Numbered from the stretch's first letter, positions 35,765 to 44,832 are shown. The stretch is DNA of 64,000 nucleotides from Pseudomonadota bacterium (GCA_023388355.1 JAEWGI010000063.1:62001-126000), one strand, 5' to 3'. The notes: a model not told the origin generated them from the letters alone. Numbers and translations: made by a program.

Positions 35765-36505
35765 TCATCGCGCCGGCGCCAGCACGTCGACGAAACTGTT
35801 GATCGACAGGCGCCCGGTATGGACATCCGCAGGCGGCACCCGCGTGCTGTCGATGTTGCCCGAGTGCAGCGCGTTGCGCCGGTAGACCACGAGCCGGTTG
35901 TAGACGCCGTCGACGCTGCCGATCTGTTCGAACAGGGCGGAGTCCCCGTTGATATAGCCCGGGCCGACCGCCTCCTCGTGCCGGCTTTCCTCCTCCAGGG
36001 TCTGGAAGTAGGTCGAATGGCGCGAGGCGTCCACGTATTCGAAGCCCGTGGCCCGATGACGGTAGAAGGCCGTTCCGCCCCAGTCCCCGCGAAACAGGTA
36101 ATGCATCACGGCCAGGCCGTTGGTCTGCACCGAATCGATGTGCGGGATTCGCTGCAGGAAGGCCAGCCGCTCCGGCGGCAGGGTCACCAGCGAGAAGTGG
36201 CACGTGGGAAAGGTGAACCGCCCCTGCGACGGCAGCCCGAAGTGTTCGTCCAGCAGCGGACGCAGCAGTTGCTCGAGGAACACTTCATATGACAGCGGCG
36301 CGCGCAGGCGCAGCCCCGGGAACAGCGCGCCCTGCCGGGTAAAGTGTCCGCGCCCGGCCTTGCGCACCAGGCGGTCGGGGTCGGCCACCGCCTGGTCGAC
36401 GACCAGCAGCGGCGCCCCTTCCGCGCCGATCCGCCGCACCTCAAGGCGCAGTCCGGGGTGGGCCTGGATCAGCATCTGCGCGTCACTTGGCCAGGTCTCC
36501 GCCAA
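35765..36505 (-). CDS. DUF6445 family protein
   Basis: A 246-residue protein of the DUF6445 family, often encoded beside tryptophan-halogenase-like genes. Landmarks are LLVVDQAVADPDRLVRKAG (about 33-51), FPTCHFSLVT (about 99-108), RIPHIDSVQTNGLAVMHYLF in pieces, and GGTAFYRHRATGFEY (about 142-156). The H-x-D in IPHIDS and the later RRNALHSGNID resemble a 2-oxoglutarate/Fe oxygenase (prolyl-hydroxylase-like) double-stranded helix, but this is only a suggestion. Its start overlaps the halogenase stop by 22 bp, so it is co-transcribed and coupled. Confidence 0.8.
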   Translation of the reverse strand: MAETWPSDAQMLIQAHPGLRLEVRRIGAEGAPLLVVDQAVADPDRLVRKAGRGHFTRQGALFPGLRLRAPLSYEVFLEQLLRPLLDEHFGLPSQGRFTFPTCHFSLVTLPPERLAFLQRIPHIDSVQTNGLAVMHYLFRGDWGGTAFYRHRATGFEYVDASRHSTYFQTLEEESRHEEAVGPGYINGDSALFEQIGSVDGVYNRLVVYRRNALHSGNIDSTRVPPADVHTGRLSINSFVDVLAPAR

Positions 36506-38111
36506 CGCCCGCGACCGCGCCGGTCACCCGCTCATGCTGCCGGGCGCGTGCGTACATCTGTTCCCAGGCCGAGGGTGGCGCCTTGCAGTAGCTGTCGATG
36601 AACTGCTCCTGGCTGGGCATGGCCGCCACCATGGCATCGATCGGCCTGCGCACACCCTCGAGCAGGCGCTTGAGATCGGCGTCCGACACCGCGCGGGTCA
36701 GCGGGTGGTGGTTCCGGGGCATCACGCCCTGCCCGAGCATGCAGTGGGTCCAGGAGTCGAGGCGGAACAGCTCGTCCTCGCCCTGCCAGGCGTAGCCGGT
36801 CTCGCGGAACACCTGGATGCGCTCGGCCAGGCCCGGCGGCAGTTCCATTTCCCGGCACTGCTTCCACAGGGGCTCGTCACGCTGGTTGAGGTGGTAATGC
36901 AGCACGACGAAGTCGCGGACGTGCTCCAGCTCCTGGCGGCTGACCTGGTTGTAGCGGTCCACCGCCGCCTGGCTGATCCCCTCGAACGGGAAGAACTGCA
37001 CCAGGCGGGTGACCGCGCTCAGGGTCAGGTGGATGCTGGTGGACTCCAGCGGCTCGATGAAGCCGCTCGCCAGGCCCAGCGCGATCACGTTCTTGTTCCA
37101 GGCCTTGCGCCGGCGTCCGGTGCGGAACGGGATGATCCACGGGTCGCGCAGCGGCTTGGCCGGGTTCTCGGCGAGCAGTTTCGCGGTCGCCTCGTCGTCG
37201 GACATGTGCGCGTCGGAGAACACGATGCCGCAACCGATCCGGTGCTGGAGCGATATCTTCCAGTGCCAGCCGGCCTCGTGCGCGATCGCGCGCGTGTACG
37301 GCACCGCCGGCCCGTCGGCTTCGGTCTGCAGCGCCACCGCGCGGTTGCTTGGCAGCCAGTGGTTCCAGTCCTCGTAGCCGGTATGCAGGGCCTGCTCGCT
37401 CAGCACCGCACGCGCGCCGGTGCAGTCGATGAACAGGTCGCCCTCGATGACCTGCCCATCCTCCAGCACCAGCGCCTGCACGTAGCCGCTATCCGGATCC
37501 TGGCGCACCTGGGCGATCTTGCCCTCGATGCGCCTGAGTCCGCGGCCCTCGCACTTGACGCGCATGAACGCCGCATACAGCCCGGCGTCGAAGTGGTAGG
37601 CATAGCTCACATCCTTGCGTTCCATCGTGGCCGCCTGGGTCCAGCGCATCGACCACTGCTGGGCGTTCTGGCCGGTATTGAGCAAGGCGAAGCGGTCCTG
37701 GCGCGCGGCGGCGGTCTCCAGGCAGTAGTCGCCCAGCTCGCCCTGCATGCCGCGGCGGCGGCTCTCCAGCCAGAACTGGTGGAAGTCGCAGGACCAGGTG
37801 TTCACGCCGGTGGTGCCGAACGGATGGAAGTAGTGCGAGCCCGGACGGATCCAGTTCTCGAACGAGATCGCCAGCTTGAAGCTGCCGGCCACGGCGCTGA
37901 GGAATTCGCGCTCGTCGATCTGCAGCAGCTTGTGGAAGGTGCGGATGGTCGGGATCGTGGACTCGCCCACGCCGACGGTGCCGACCTGCTCAGACTCGAC
38001 CAGGGTGATGTCCAGCAGGTCGCGGAACTGATGGGTCAGCGCGCACGCCGTCACCCAGCCCGCGGTGCCGCCACCGGCGATGACCACCCTGCGGATCCGG
38101 TTCTTTTCCAA
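36483..38111 (-). CDS. Flavin-dependent halogenase (tryptophan-halogenase family), TonB-receptor-associated
   Basis: A 542-residue FAD protein of the tryptophan-halogenase family. The flavin fingerprint IAGGGTAGW is at about 11-19, GVGEST at 47-52 and the catalytic lysine in SFKLAISFENW is K79, the same number as in PrnA. GLASGFIEPLESTSIHL is conserved. The family motif W-x-W-x-I-P reads WHWKIS at 282-287, with serine replacing proline. Relatives found beside TonB receptors (BrvH type) favour bromide and free indoles in vitro; whether this one does is unknown. The gene lies between the cupin and DUF6445 genes, overlapping the latter by 22 bp. No flavin reductase is adjacent. Confidence 0.9.
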   Translation of the reverse strand: MEKNRIRRVVIAGGGTAGWVTACALTHQFRDLLDITLVESEQVGTVGVGESTIPTIRTFHKLLQIDEREFLSAVAGSFKLAISFENWIRPGSHYFHPFGTTGVNTWSCDFHQFWLESRRRGMQGELGDYCLETAAARQDRFALLNTGQNAQQWSMRWTQAATMERKDVSYAYHFDAGLYAAFMRVKCEGRGLRRIEGKIAQVRQDPDSGYVQALVLEDGQVIEGDLFIDCTGARAVLSEQALHTGYEDWNHWLPSNRAVALQTEADGPAVPYTRAIAHEAGWHWKISLQHRIGCGIVFSDAHMSDDEATAKLLAENPAKPLRDPWIIPFRTGRRRKAWNKNVIALGLASGFIEPLESTSIHLTLSAVTRLVQFFPFEGISQAAVDRYNQVSRQELEHVRDFVVLHYHLNQRDEPLWKQCREMELPPGLAERIQVFRETGYAWQGEDELFRLDSWTHCMLGQGVMPRNHHPLTRAVSDADLKRLLEGVRRPIDAMVAAMPSQEQFIDSYCKAPPSAWEQMYARARQHERVTGAVAGVGGDLAK

Positions 38112-38206
38112 GGTACCCCACTCCTTTCAATGGCCCGCCGCGAAGGCGGCTGGCGAAGCAACGACGTCGCACCAGCGCGGCGCCGGATTCCGCTGCCCGC
38201 AGGCGG

Positions 38207-39229
38207 TCAGCGGTTGAGTCTGGACAGCAACGCCGCGCGCATGCGCCGGGCGGCGGTTTCGTCGAACGGACCGAGCTCGCCGCGGCCCTGCTCGGGCAGG
38301 TGCGCGCCGGCCAGCCCGGCCGGACCGAACACGTAGTACTCGAACAGCTCCTTCCAGCCTCGCTTCTCGTGCTCGGGGCGGTCGCGGATGGACCACAGCG
38401 CCATGTTGAGCGCATGCATCGGCGTGGGGATCCACTCCGGCATGCTGCTCCACCAGTAGTTGACCAGCACGGTGAACGGATCCAGCCCCTGCACGTGATG
38501 CCACCACAGGCTGGGAATGAAGATCGCGTCACCAGGCTCCAGCACGACGGTCTGGCCGGCCTCCATCGCCGCGGCGAAGCGCGGGTAGCGCTCCAGGTCC
38601 GGGGCATCGAAATCCACCACGCTCACTGCCTGGCCGCCCGGCGTGGGCTGCAGCGGGCCCGGGTACAGGTTGTGCACCTGCTCCGGGGGGAACACGGTGA
38701 AGCGGCGCCGGCCGACAGCGCAACAGGCGATGTTGTTCGGCGCGTCGTAATGGCAGGACGCGGTCACCCGGTTGCCGATCCAGATGCTGGGCGGCGCCTG
38801 GACCCCCTGCCGCTCCAGGCCCAGGTCGTTGTGCTGGCGCAGCGCCGGCAGGCAGTAGTCGACCAGCAGCGAGGCCATGTAGTAGGTGGGCGGCGCCGGG
38901 TCGTCCAGATGCGAGGCCAGCTCGTCCAGCACCTGGTCCAGGGTGCCGCGACGCACCTGGCAGTTCAGCGCGGTGAAATCATCGTTGTAGAACGGCCGGC
39001 CGATGGTGGCCGGCTCGCCCCAGTTGTACTGCACCGGGCGTCCGTTGTAGCTGGCACGCAGCTGCTCCATTGCCGCCTGCGGCGAGTCCAGCCCGGCCTG
39101 CACCAGGCTCCACTGGCGAGCCACGCCCGGAAGCACGGTGGGCAGATTCTCGGCAACGAGGCGATCGACCGGCAAGGTCCCGGCGCTGAAACCCTCCAGG
39201 ACACGCACCTTGGACAACCGGTCGAACAT
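38207..39229 (-). CDS. Cupin_8/JmjC-like protein
   Basis: A 340-residue cupin-like (JmjC-type) protein. The iron-binding triad is visible as H160-x-D162 (TASCHYDAPNNIAC) and H244 or H245 (PSLWWHHVQG), with VVLEPGDAIFIPSLWWHH being the typical second cupin half. PPSIWIGNRVTASCHYD and CCAVGRRRFTVFPPEQVHNLYPG (in pieces) are family-like. It probably is an Fe/2-oxoglutarate hydroxylase acting on a protein or peptide. It starts 2 bp after the SapC stop and precedes the halogenase by 95 bp. Its target is unknown. Confidence 0.88.
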   Translation of the reverse strand: MFDRLSKVRVLEGFSAGTLPVDRLVAENLPTVLPGVARQWSLVQAGLDSPQAAMEQLRASYNGRPVQYNWGEPATIGRPFYNDDFTALNCQVRRGTLDQVLDELASHLDDPAPPTYYMASLLVDYCLPALRQHNDLGLERQGVQAPPSIWIGNRVTASCHYDAPNNIACCAVGRRRFTVFPPEQVHNLYPGPLQPTPGGQAVSVVDFDAPDLERYPRFAAAMEAGQTVVLEPGDAIFIPSLWWHHVQGLDPFTVLVNYWWSSMPEWIPTPMHALNMALWSIRDRPEHEKRGWKELFEYYVFGPAGLAGAHLPEQGRGELGPFDETAARRMRAALLSRLNR

Positions 39230-39231
39230 GT

Positions 39232-39981
39232 TCAGGCCGCCTGGCCCGCCGCCTGTGCGTGCAGCCTGCTCTGCTTCTCGGCGACCAGCCGTTGCATGTT
39301 GTGCAGCGAGGCCACCAGCAGGTAGACGCCTTCCAGCCAGCCGGCGCTGTGCAGCTGGTGCAGCTGGGTGGCATCCAGCGCGGCCAGGCGCTCGCGGTCG
39401 ATGCCGTACAGGCCCTCGAGGTTGATCTGGCTGTCGTCGTCGAAACGCACGTTCAGCTGCACCGGCTGGATCAGCTCCAGGCGCTCGAGTTCCGCGTACA
39501 TGGTCCTGGCCGCGCCGGCGCCGGCGTGCAGCCCGCGCAGCACCCGGATCACCTTCTCGAGGTACGGGCTATGGCCGCCATGCGGCGCGAACACCGGGTG
39601 GCCCTGCTGGCCATCGCCCAAGCGCGGATGATCCAGGTCGACGTGCAGCACCGGCTCGTTGCGCAGTTCGCCGTCGACCATCTGTTCCTGGAATCCGATC
39701 AGGAACGGACCTCGCGCGACCACCGCCGGCAGGTAGTTGGCCTGCCATTCGTCATCACGCAGGTAGAGGTTTTCGTTCGCCGCGAAGCCGAGCAGTGCAA
39801 CGGCATGGAACGAGCCGTCGGGTCCCTTGCGGAAGAAAATCGGGTATTCGCGCTGCATTTCGGCGAACTCGGTCGGGAATGCCTCGACCATGCCGACGTC
39901 ATCACCGTAATCGGTGCTGAAACGTGCTGAAACGCGCAGGTGACTGTGCGCGACGTTGTTGAGCAGTTCATAACGGGCCAT
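39232..39981 (-). CDS. SapC family protein
   Basis: A 249-residue protein of the SapC family (named for a Campylobacter S-layer gene, function unproven). It has RYELLNNVAHSHLRVS (about 3-18), a central AVALLGFAANENLYL (about 60-74), PFLIGFQEQMVDGE and LVASLHNMQRLVAEKQSRL near the C-terminus. No signal peptide, so probably cytoplasmic. I chose the ATG at 39981; the upstream extension to 40146 crosses the terminator between this gene and the receptor. It opens the four-gene group with cupin, halogenase and DUF6445. Confidence 0.87.
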   Translation of the reverse strand: MARYELLNNVAHSHLRVSARFSTDYGDDVGMVEAFPTEFAEMQREYPIFFRKGPDGSFHAVALLGFAANENLYLRDDEWQANYLPAVVARGPFLIGFQEQMVDGELRNEPVLHVDLDHPRLGDGQQGHPVFAPHGGHSPYLEKVIRVLRGLHAGAGAARTMYAELERLELIQPVQLNVRFDDDSQINLEGLYGIDRERLAALDATQLHQLHSAGWLEGVYLLVASLHNMQRLVAEKQSRLHAQAAGQAA

Positions 39982-40100
39982 TTCGGCTCCAACTTGTCTT
40001 CGGACCGCAGGGGTCCCTTCCACGAAACAGTGCTTCCCCGGAGGACCATATCGGCAACCGGGTACCGCCCGCAAGCTGCGCGTGGCCTGCGGCACAGCGG

Positions 40101-40134
40101 AAAAAAAAGGGACCGTCGCCGAAGCGACGGTCCC
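40101..40134 (-). terminator. Strong UUCG-loop terminator between receptor and SapC
   Basis: On the minus strand GGGACCGTCGC-TTCG-GCGACGGTCCC, a perfect 11-bp stem with a C(UUCG)G tetraloop, then eight T. It lies about 40 bp past the receptor stop and 120 bp before the SapC start, so the receptor message mostly ends here. Confidence 0.96.
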
Positions 40135-40172
40135 TCGCCTTTCCATGGAACCTGACTACATCGCTGTTGCGG

Positions 40173-43100
40173 TCAGAACGTGTAACGCAGACCCAGCATG
40201 TAACGCGGCGACTGGTCGACCATGCGCACGAACTGGTTGTCCGAACGCGCCTTCCAGCGGACGTCCTCGCCGGTAAGGTTGATGGCCTCGGCCGCAATCG
40301 TCAGCTGGTCGGTCAGCTGGTAGCTCACGGTCAGGTCGATCTGGTCGTACGCCTCGACGAAGTACGGGTTGCGGTTGTTGCCGTTCTGGTTAGCAGCCAT
40401 CAGATACTCGTCACGCCAGTTCCAGGCCACACGCGCCGACCATCCGAAGTTCTCGTACATCAGCACGAGGTTGGCGGTGTCGCTCAGGCCGGTCAGGGCA
40501 AACACGTCCGTACCCGGATCGGCGGCACGGTCCACGCCCACGTCACCCTTCACGATGGTGTAGTTGGCCTGGAAGCCGAAGCCAGTGTCACCGAAGAAGT
40601 ACTGGCCGCCGATTTCCCAGCCGCGCAGCTTGGCCGCACGCTGGTTGATAGGGCGATTGACGTCGAACATGTACAGCGGGTCGCCGAAGGCGGCGTCGCC
40701 GATGATGTCGTACTGGCCCTCGAGCGCGAGCGACTGCGCGTTGGAACCGTCGTACGCCGCCAGGCCACCGGTCTCGCTGGCGTAACGGAGCAGCGCGGTG
40801 GCAGCGAACAGGGTGGTGTAATTCTGGGCGCAGCCCGTGGCCGGGTCGCCACCCGCCGCGGTCACCTGCGCAGCACATGCCGGGCTGGCCAGGAACTCGT
40901 TGGCAGCCACCGCGTCCGCACCGGAGGTCGGGTCGCGCAGCTCGTACAGGTTCTCGCGCACCACGGTGTTGCCGATGAAGTTCGTGACGCGCTTGTTCCA
41001 GTAGGTCACGCCGATGAAGCTGGAGGGAGCGAAGTACCACTCCACGCCGAGGTCGAAGTTGTCGGACTCGAGCGGCAGCAGCGACGGGTTCTGGGCGCTG
41101 CCGGTGGCACGGAACTGCTCGCCGTAAAGGATCGAGCCGCTGGGCCCACCTGCGGTCGGACCGGCATACAGGTTGCCGTACGGCGCGCGGGCGATCGTCT
41201 TGCTGAACGACGCACGTCCCTTGATGTCGGAAGTGAAGTCGATGCTGAAGTCGAGGTTCGGCAGCAGGTAGCTGTAGCTGTTGGTCTCGCTGAACGGCAT
41301 CGTATCGGGCGAGGTCCGCACCTGGAAGTCGTTGTTCGACAGCCACGCCATGGAGCCCGGCACCTGGATGACCGAAGTCGACGTCAGGTCGGTCTTCTCG
41401 TAACGCAGGCCGGCAACCGTGTAGGTCGGGAAGTCGCCCAGCATGCCGTCCTGCTCCCACTGGATGTAGATCGAGCGCGTCTTCTCCTGGACCTGGTTGT
41501 CGGAGTCATAGGCGGTACGGACCCGGGACGAGATGTTGTCGCACCGGCTGTTGGCCGCCCACGCCGCGGGCTGGGTACCGGCGGCGCAATGGGCTTCGGC
41601 CCACTGGGCCATCTCGCTGGCGTTGCCGATCCACACGCTCGAGTCGGCCTGGCCGACGTTGTAGTCGTCGAACTGGTCGGTGATGCTGAACGGGCGCAGC
41701 AGCGAAGCGAGGTCGGCGATCTGGCCGCGGTCGACCGAGCCCCAGTCACCCAGGGTCATCAGGTGCGCATGGCCGTCGACGTTCAGGCGCCGCATCCTGG
41801 TATCGCTGGAGTCGACGCCGAACCGGAAGCGGCCGTTGTCGAATGCGAACTCACCGTCGATCCGGCCCTGCTTGATCTCGCTGTCCTGCCGGGTCGACCA
41901 GATGCGCATGATCTGGCTGCCGAACTGCTCCGGGGGGAATTCCGGAGTGACCACGCCATTGGTGCCGGCCAGCGCGTCCGGCGTGGTCGGGTACAGCGTG
42001 TTCCACGCGATCGGCAGGCCGCTGCCGAACAGGTATTCCTGGGTCCAGTTGTTGGTGCTTGGATCCGGGGCGAAGCCGCCGAAGCTGAACGCGGTGGAGC
42101 TGCCTCCGGTGATCGGGTCGTTGGGACGGCTGCTGTTCTTGGTGTTGTGGGCGTCGAAGGTCAACGAGAAGCTGTCGTTGAGGTCCCACTTCACGTTCAG
42201 GCCGATCGAGTCGAGCTTGAACTTCTGCTGGTCGCGCTGCTGCTCGAAGCCGAAGTCCTTGCCGCCGCCGGCCAGGTCCCGGATGTAGGACGGGGTCGCG
42301 ACCAGCGGATCGCCATCGAAGGTCACGTGGGTCAGCTGGTTCTGCAGCCACAGGGTCTGCTCGCCACGGTTCTGGGCGATCTCGTTGGTCGAGTGGGTGT
42401 AGTCCAGGGTGAAGACCACCGCGTCGGTCGGGGCGAACTGCAGCACCGCCTGCGCGTTGAGGCGCTCGCGCTCGAAGTCCTGGTACGCGTAACGCACGTC
42501 GTTCGGCATCGAGTACAGCTGGCCGATCGAAGGCGCGTTCTCGATCACCGCGCCCGGGAGGAAGCGGCTGTCCGACCCGGTCCAGCGGGCCACGTTCCAG
42601 GTGTTCTGGGTGGCCTGGGCCGAGCCGCCGCGACGCTCCTGGTAGCTGGCATTCACGCTCACGCCCCAGGTCTTGTCCGGGTTGGCGTAGCTGAAGATGC
42701 CCGAGATTTCCGGGGTGATGTCGCTGCCAAGGACCTGCGACTGGTCGGAGACCGCCTTGACGCCGGCGCTGGCGACGATTTCGCCACCGCGGTTGTTGAA
42801 CGGACGCGAGGTCAGGATGTCGATCGTGGCGCCGATGCCGCCGCTGGGGTTGGAAGCACGGCCGGTCTTGTACACGGTCACTCCGCTGACGGCCTCGGAG
42901 GCCAGCTGGGCGAAGTTGAAGCCTCGGGTACCCGAACCGACGCCGCCGATCTCGAGGCCGCCGCTGCCGAAACCGTCGGCACCCGGGATCTGGCGGCCGT
43001 TGAGGGTGACCAGATTGAAGCCCGGGCCGAAGCCACGCGCGGTGACCTGGGCGCCTTCACCGTCGCGACGCTCGATCGAGATGCCGGTGATGCGCTGCAG

Positions 43101-43385
43101 CGACTCGGCGAGGTTGGTGTCCGGGAACTTGCCGATGTCCTCGGCGCTGATCGCGTCGACGATACCGCTGGCGTCGCGCTTGATGTTCATCGAGTTCTCG
43201 AGGCTGTTGCGCAGCCCCGTGACGACGATGGTGTCGAGCGTGGAAGCATCGCTCTCGGCTTGCGTTTCCTGCGCGGCGGGCTGCTGCGGGGCAGGGTCCT
43301 GCGCGAATGCGGGGTTGATGACCAGCACGCCACCGATAAAGGTGAACATTGCCTTCGACTTCAAGCCCTTCAACTTATGGTTCAT
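40173..43385 (-). CDS. TonB-dependent receptor (TonB-Xanth-Caul type)
   Basis: A 1070-residue outer-membrane receptor. Signal peptide to about residue 28 (AMFTFIGGVLVINPAFAQ), TonB box-like LDTIVVTGLRNSLE, then the plug: IGKFPDTNLAESLQRITGIS, ARGFGPGFNLVTLNGRQIPG, VYKTGRASNPSGGIGATID. The barrel closes with SPRYMLGLRYTF. Length over 1000 residues is typical of the carbohydrate-linked group in Xanthomonas and Caulobacter. It heads the SapC/cupin/halogenase/DUF6445 group but is separated by a terminator. Two LacI-type palindromes lie 200-350 bp upstream, suggesting sugar control. The ligand is unknown. Confidence 0.95.
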   Translation of the reverse strand: MNHKLKGLKSKAMFTFIGGVLVINPAFAQDPAPQQPAAQETQAESDASTLDTIVVTGLRNSLENSMNIKRDASGIVDAISAEDIGKFPDTNLAESLQRITGISIERRDGEGAQVTARGFGPGFNLVTLNGRQIPGADGFGSGGLEIGGVGSGTRGFNFAQLASEAVSGVTVYKTGRASNPSGGIGATIDILTSRPFNNRGGEIVASAGVKAVSDQSQVLGSDITPEISGIFSYANPDKTWGVSVNASYQERRGGSAQATQNTWNVARWTGSDSRFLPGAVIENAPSIGQLYSMPNDVRYAYQDFERERLNAQAVLQFAPTDAVVFTLDYTHSTNEIAQNRGEQTLWLQNQLTHVTFDGDPLVATPSYIRDLAGGGKDFGFEQQRDQQKFKLDSIGLNVKWDLNDSFSLTFDAHNTKNSSRPNDPITGGSSTAFSFGGFAPDPSTNNWTQEYLFGSGLPIAWNTLYPTTPDALAGTNGVVTPEFPPEQFGSQIMRIWSTRQDSEIKQGRIDGEFAFDNGRFRFGVDSSDTRMRRLNVDGHAHLMTLGDWGSVDRGQIADLASLLRPFSITDQFDDYNVGQADSSVWIGNASEMAQWAEAHCAAGTQPAAWAANSRCDNISSRVRTAYDSDNQVQEKTRSIYIQWEQDGMLGDFPTYTVAGLRYEKTDLTSTSVIQVPGSMAWLSNNDFQVRTSPDTMPFSETNSYSYLLPNLDFSIDFTSDIKGRASFSKTIARAPYGNLYAGPTAGGPSGSILYGEQFRATGSAQNPSLLPLESDNFDLGVEWYFAPSSFIGVTYWNKRVTNFIGNTVVRENLYELRDPTSGADAVAANEFLASPACAAQVTAAGGDPATGCAQNYTTLFAATALLRYASETGGLAAYDGSNAQSLALEGQYDIIGDAAFGDPLYMFDVNRPINQRAAKLRGWEIGGQYFFGDTGFGFQANYTIVKGDVGVDRAADPGTDVFALTGLSDTANLVLMYENFGWSARVAWNWRDEYLMAANQNGNNRNPYFVEAYDQIDLTVSYQLTDQLTIAAEAINLTGEDVRWKARSDNQFVRMVDQSPRYMLGLRYTF

Positions 43386-43584
43386 GGAATTATGTCCTCA
43401 GCACTGGATTGGAGCGAAGAAAAGCATGTCGCGTGGGCCTGGTGACGGACTTTGCCCGCCACCCGCGCCAGTGCGGGACCTGAATCTGGTCTTCATCCGA
43501 CTGCCCTCCCCGTTGTTGCACGACTTCAGTAGGAATCCTCGATGACGCCCTCCTCCGGGCAACCGCGGACCCCCTCGGCCCGCG

Positions 43585-43598
43585 TGTCAACACTGTCA
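43585..43598. promoter_or_regulatory. Degenerate LacI-type operator upstream of the TonB receptor
   Basis: On the minus strand TGACAGTGTTGACA, matching 12 of 14 positions of the palindrome found at 44779, 49654 and 51347. It lies 200 bp upstream of the receptor ATG. The 560-bp gap 43386-43944 holds no gene. Confidence 0.4.
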
Positions 43599-43717
43599 AA
43601 ACGTCCGCTGCCCTGCCCAGCCACCCCGGCCGGGTCCGCTCGTGCGTACCCGGAACGTGGTCCTGAACCCTGCGTGTTTCACGGAACGAGCCCGCTTCCC
43701 TGCATGTTTATGATTCT

Positions 43718-43731
43718 TGTTAGCGCTAACA
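43718..43731. promoter_or_regulatory. Perfect 14-bp palindrome, LacI-type operator (xyl-box-like)
   Basis: TGTTAGCGCTAACA is a perfect dyad, 333 bp upstream of the receptor start. It differs by one base from the xyl-box TGGTAGCGCTAACA that I recall for the XylR repressor in Xanthomonas and Caulobacter. No gene for such a regulator is in the window. Confidence 0.65.
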
Positions 43732-43944
43732 TCAGCACGACGAATTGATAACATGTCGTTACGCGGGGTGTCACTTTGCAGTGCAGCAACGCCTCGCGAA
43801 GCGCATGACAGCGCGGTCGTTACCCTCGAAACGGACGACGGTTTTCCGTCAACTGCGCAGGAATTTCCCGCGTTTTCCGGTGTTTTTCCGCTCGCAGCAC
43901 GGCCTGGTCGGGCATCGTGGAACCCGGCTGGGGTCCGGATGCGG

Positions 43945-44598
43945 TCAGTGCGCCGCAGCATGCTCGCGCCTGGCGGTGCTGCCGGTCATCAGCTTGTCGG
44001 TATAGGCGATGCCCAGGGCCGAGAGGATGAAGGCGCCGTGGATGATCGACTGCCACATCACCCCGGCCGCGCTGACCCGGGTGCAGACCGGCTCGGCCAG
44101 GGTCAGGCCGCCGGCGACCGCGGCCGCGTGCGCGCTCATGGCCCCGATGAACTCGGCGCCGCCGCAGAGCGGCAGCCCGACCTCGCCGGCGGCGATGAAG
44201 GTCTTGAGCAGGTGGATCGAGGAAATGCCGATGATCGCCATCGCCAGCTTGACCTTGAGCACGCTGGCGTTGACGTGGCTGAGCCACTCGGGCTGGTCCG
44301 GATGGCCCTGCAGGCCCAGGCGCGAAACGAAGGTCTCGTAGCCGCCCACGATCACCATCACCAGCAGGTTGGAGATCATCACCACGTCGATCAGCCCCAG
44401 CACCAGCAGCATGATTCCCTGCTCGGTCAGGCTGTTGGCGTCGGTCACCAGGTGGGTGAGCTCCTTGACGAACAGGAACACATACACGCCCTGGGCGACG
44501 ATCAGGCCCAGGTAGAGCGGCAGCTGCAGCCAGCGCGAGCCGAAGATCACCCAGGCAAGCGGATGGAGGCGCGGGCTGTGCGGTGCGGTGGCGGACAT
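43945..44598 (-). CDS. UPF0114 (YqhA-like) membrane protein
   Basis: A 217-residue membrane protein of the UPF0114 family. Landmarks are FGSRWLQLPLYLGLIVAQGVYV (about 19-40), LGLIDVVMISNLLVMVIVGGYE in pieces (about 68-90) and VKLAMAIIGISSIHLLKTFI (about 120-139), the most conserved part. About four hydrophobic segments. It is some 50 residues longer than E. coli YqhA because of a C-terminal segment (SIIHGAFILSALGIAYTDKLM). I chose the ATG at 44598; the frame upstream is Arg/Gly-rich and overlaps the divergent promoter region. Function unknown. Confidence 0.87.
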   Translation of the reverse strand: MSATAPHSPRLHPLAWVIFGSRWLQLPLYLGLIVAQGVYVFLFVKELTHLVTDANSLTEQGIMLLVLGLIDVVMISNLLVMVIVGGYETFVSRLGLQGHPDQPEWLSHVNASVLKVKLAMAIIGISSIHLLKTFIAAGEVGLPLCGGAEFIGAMSAHAAAVAGGLTLAEPVCTRVSAAGVMWQSIIHGAFILSALGIAYTDKLMTGSTARREHAAAH

Positions 44599-44777
44599 CG
44601 GCGGCCTGTGGCGCGGGAAAGCGCGCGAGCGTAACGGCGGCAGCCGCGCCTGCCAAGCCCCCCCGGCCGCGCTGTCCGCGATGCCCGGATGGCTGCGCGA
44701 TGTCGATGTTGCGACGCACACGAACCCGCGCCGCATCAATGATTTGGGGCTGGACCCGAGCGATCTCCGGGCCTGGT

Positions 44778-44806
44778 TTGACAACGTTGTCACGACCCCG
44801 TACAAG
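44778..44806 (+). promoter_or_regulatory. Promoter with LacI operator over its -35 (MFS transporter)
   Basis: TTGACA (44778-44783), 17-bp spacer, TACAAG (44801-44806). The perfect palindrome TGACAACGTTGTCA at 44779-44792 covers the -35, so repressor binding would block the polymerase. It sits 145 bp before the transporter ATG. Confidence 0.75.
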
Positions 44807-44832
44807 CGTTCGCGCACCGGGGTTCCGGCGCC

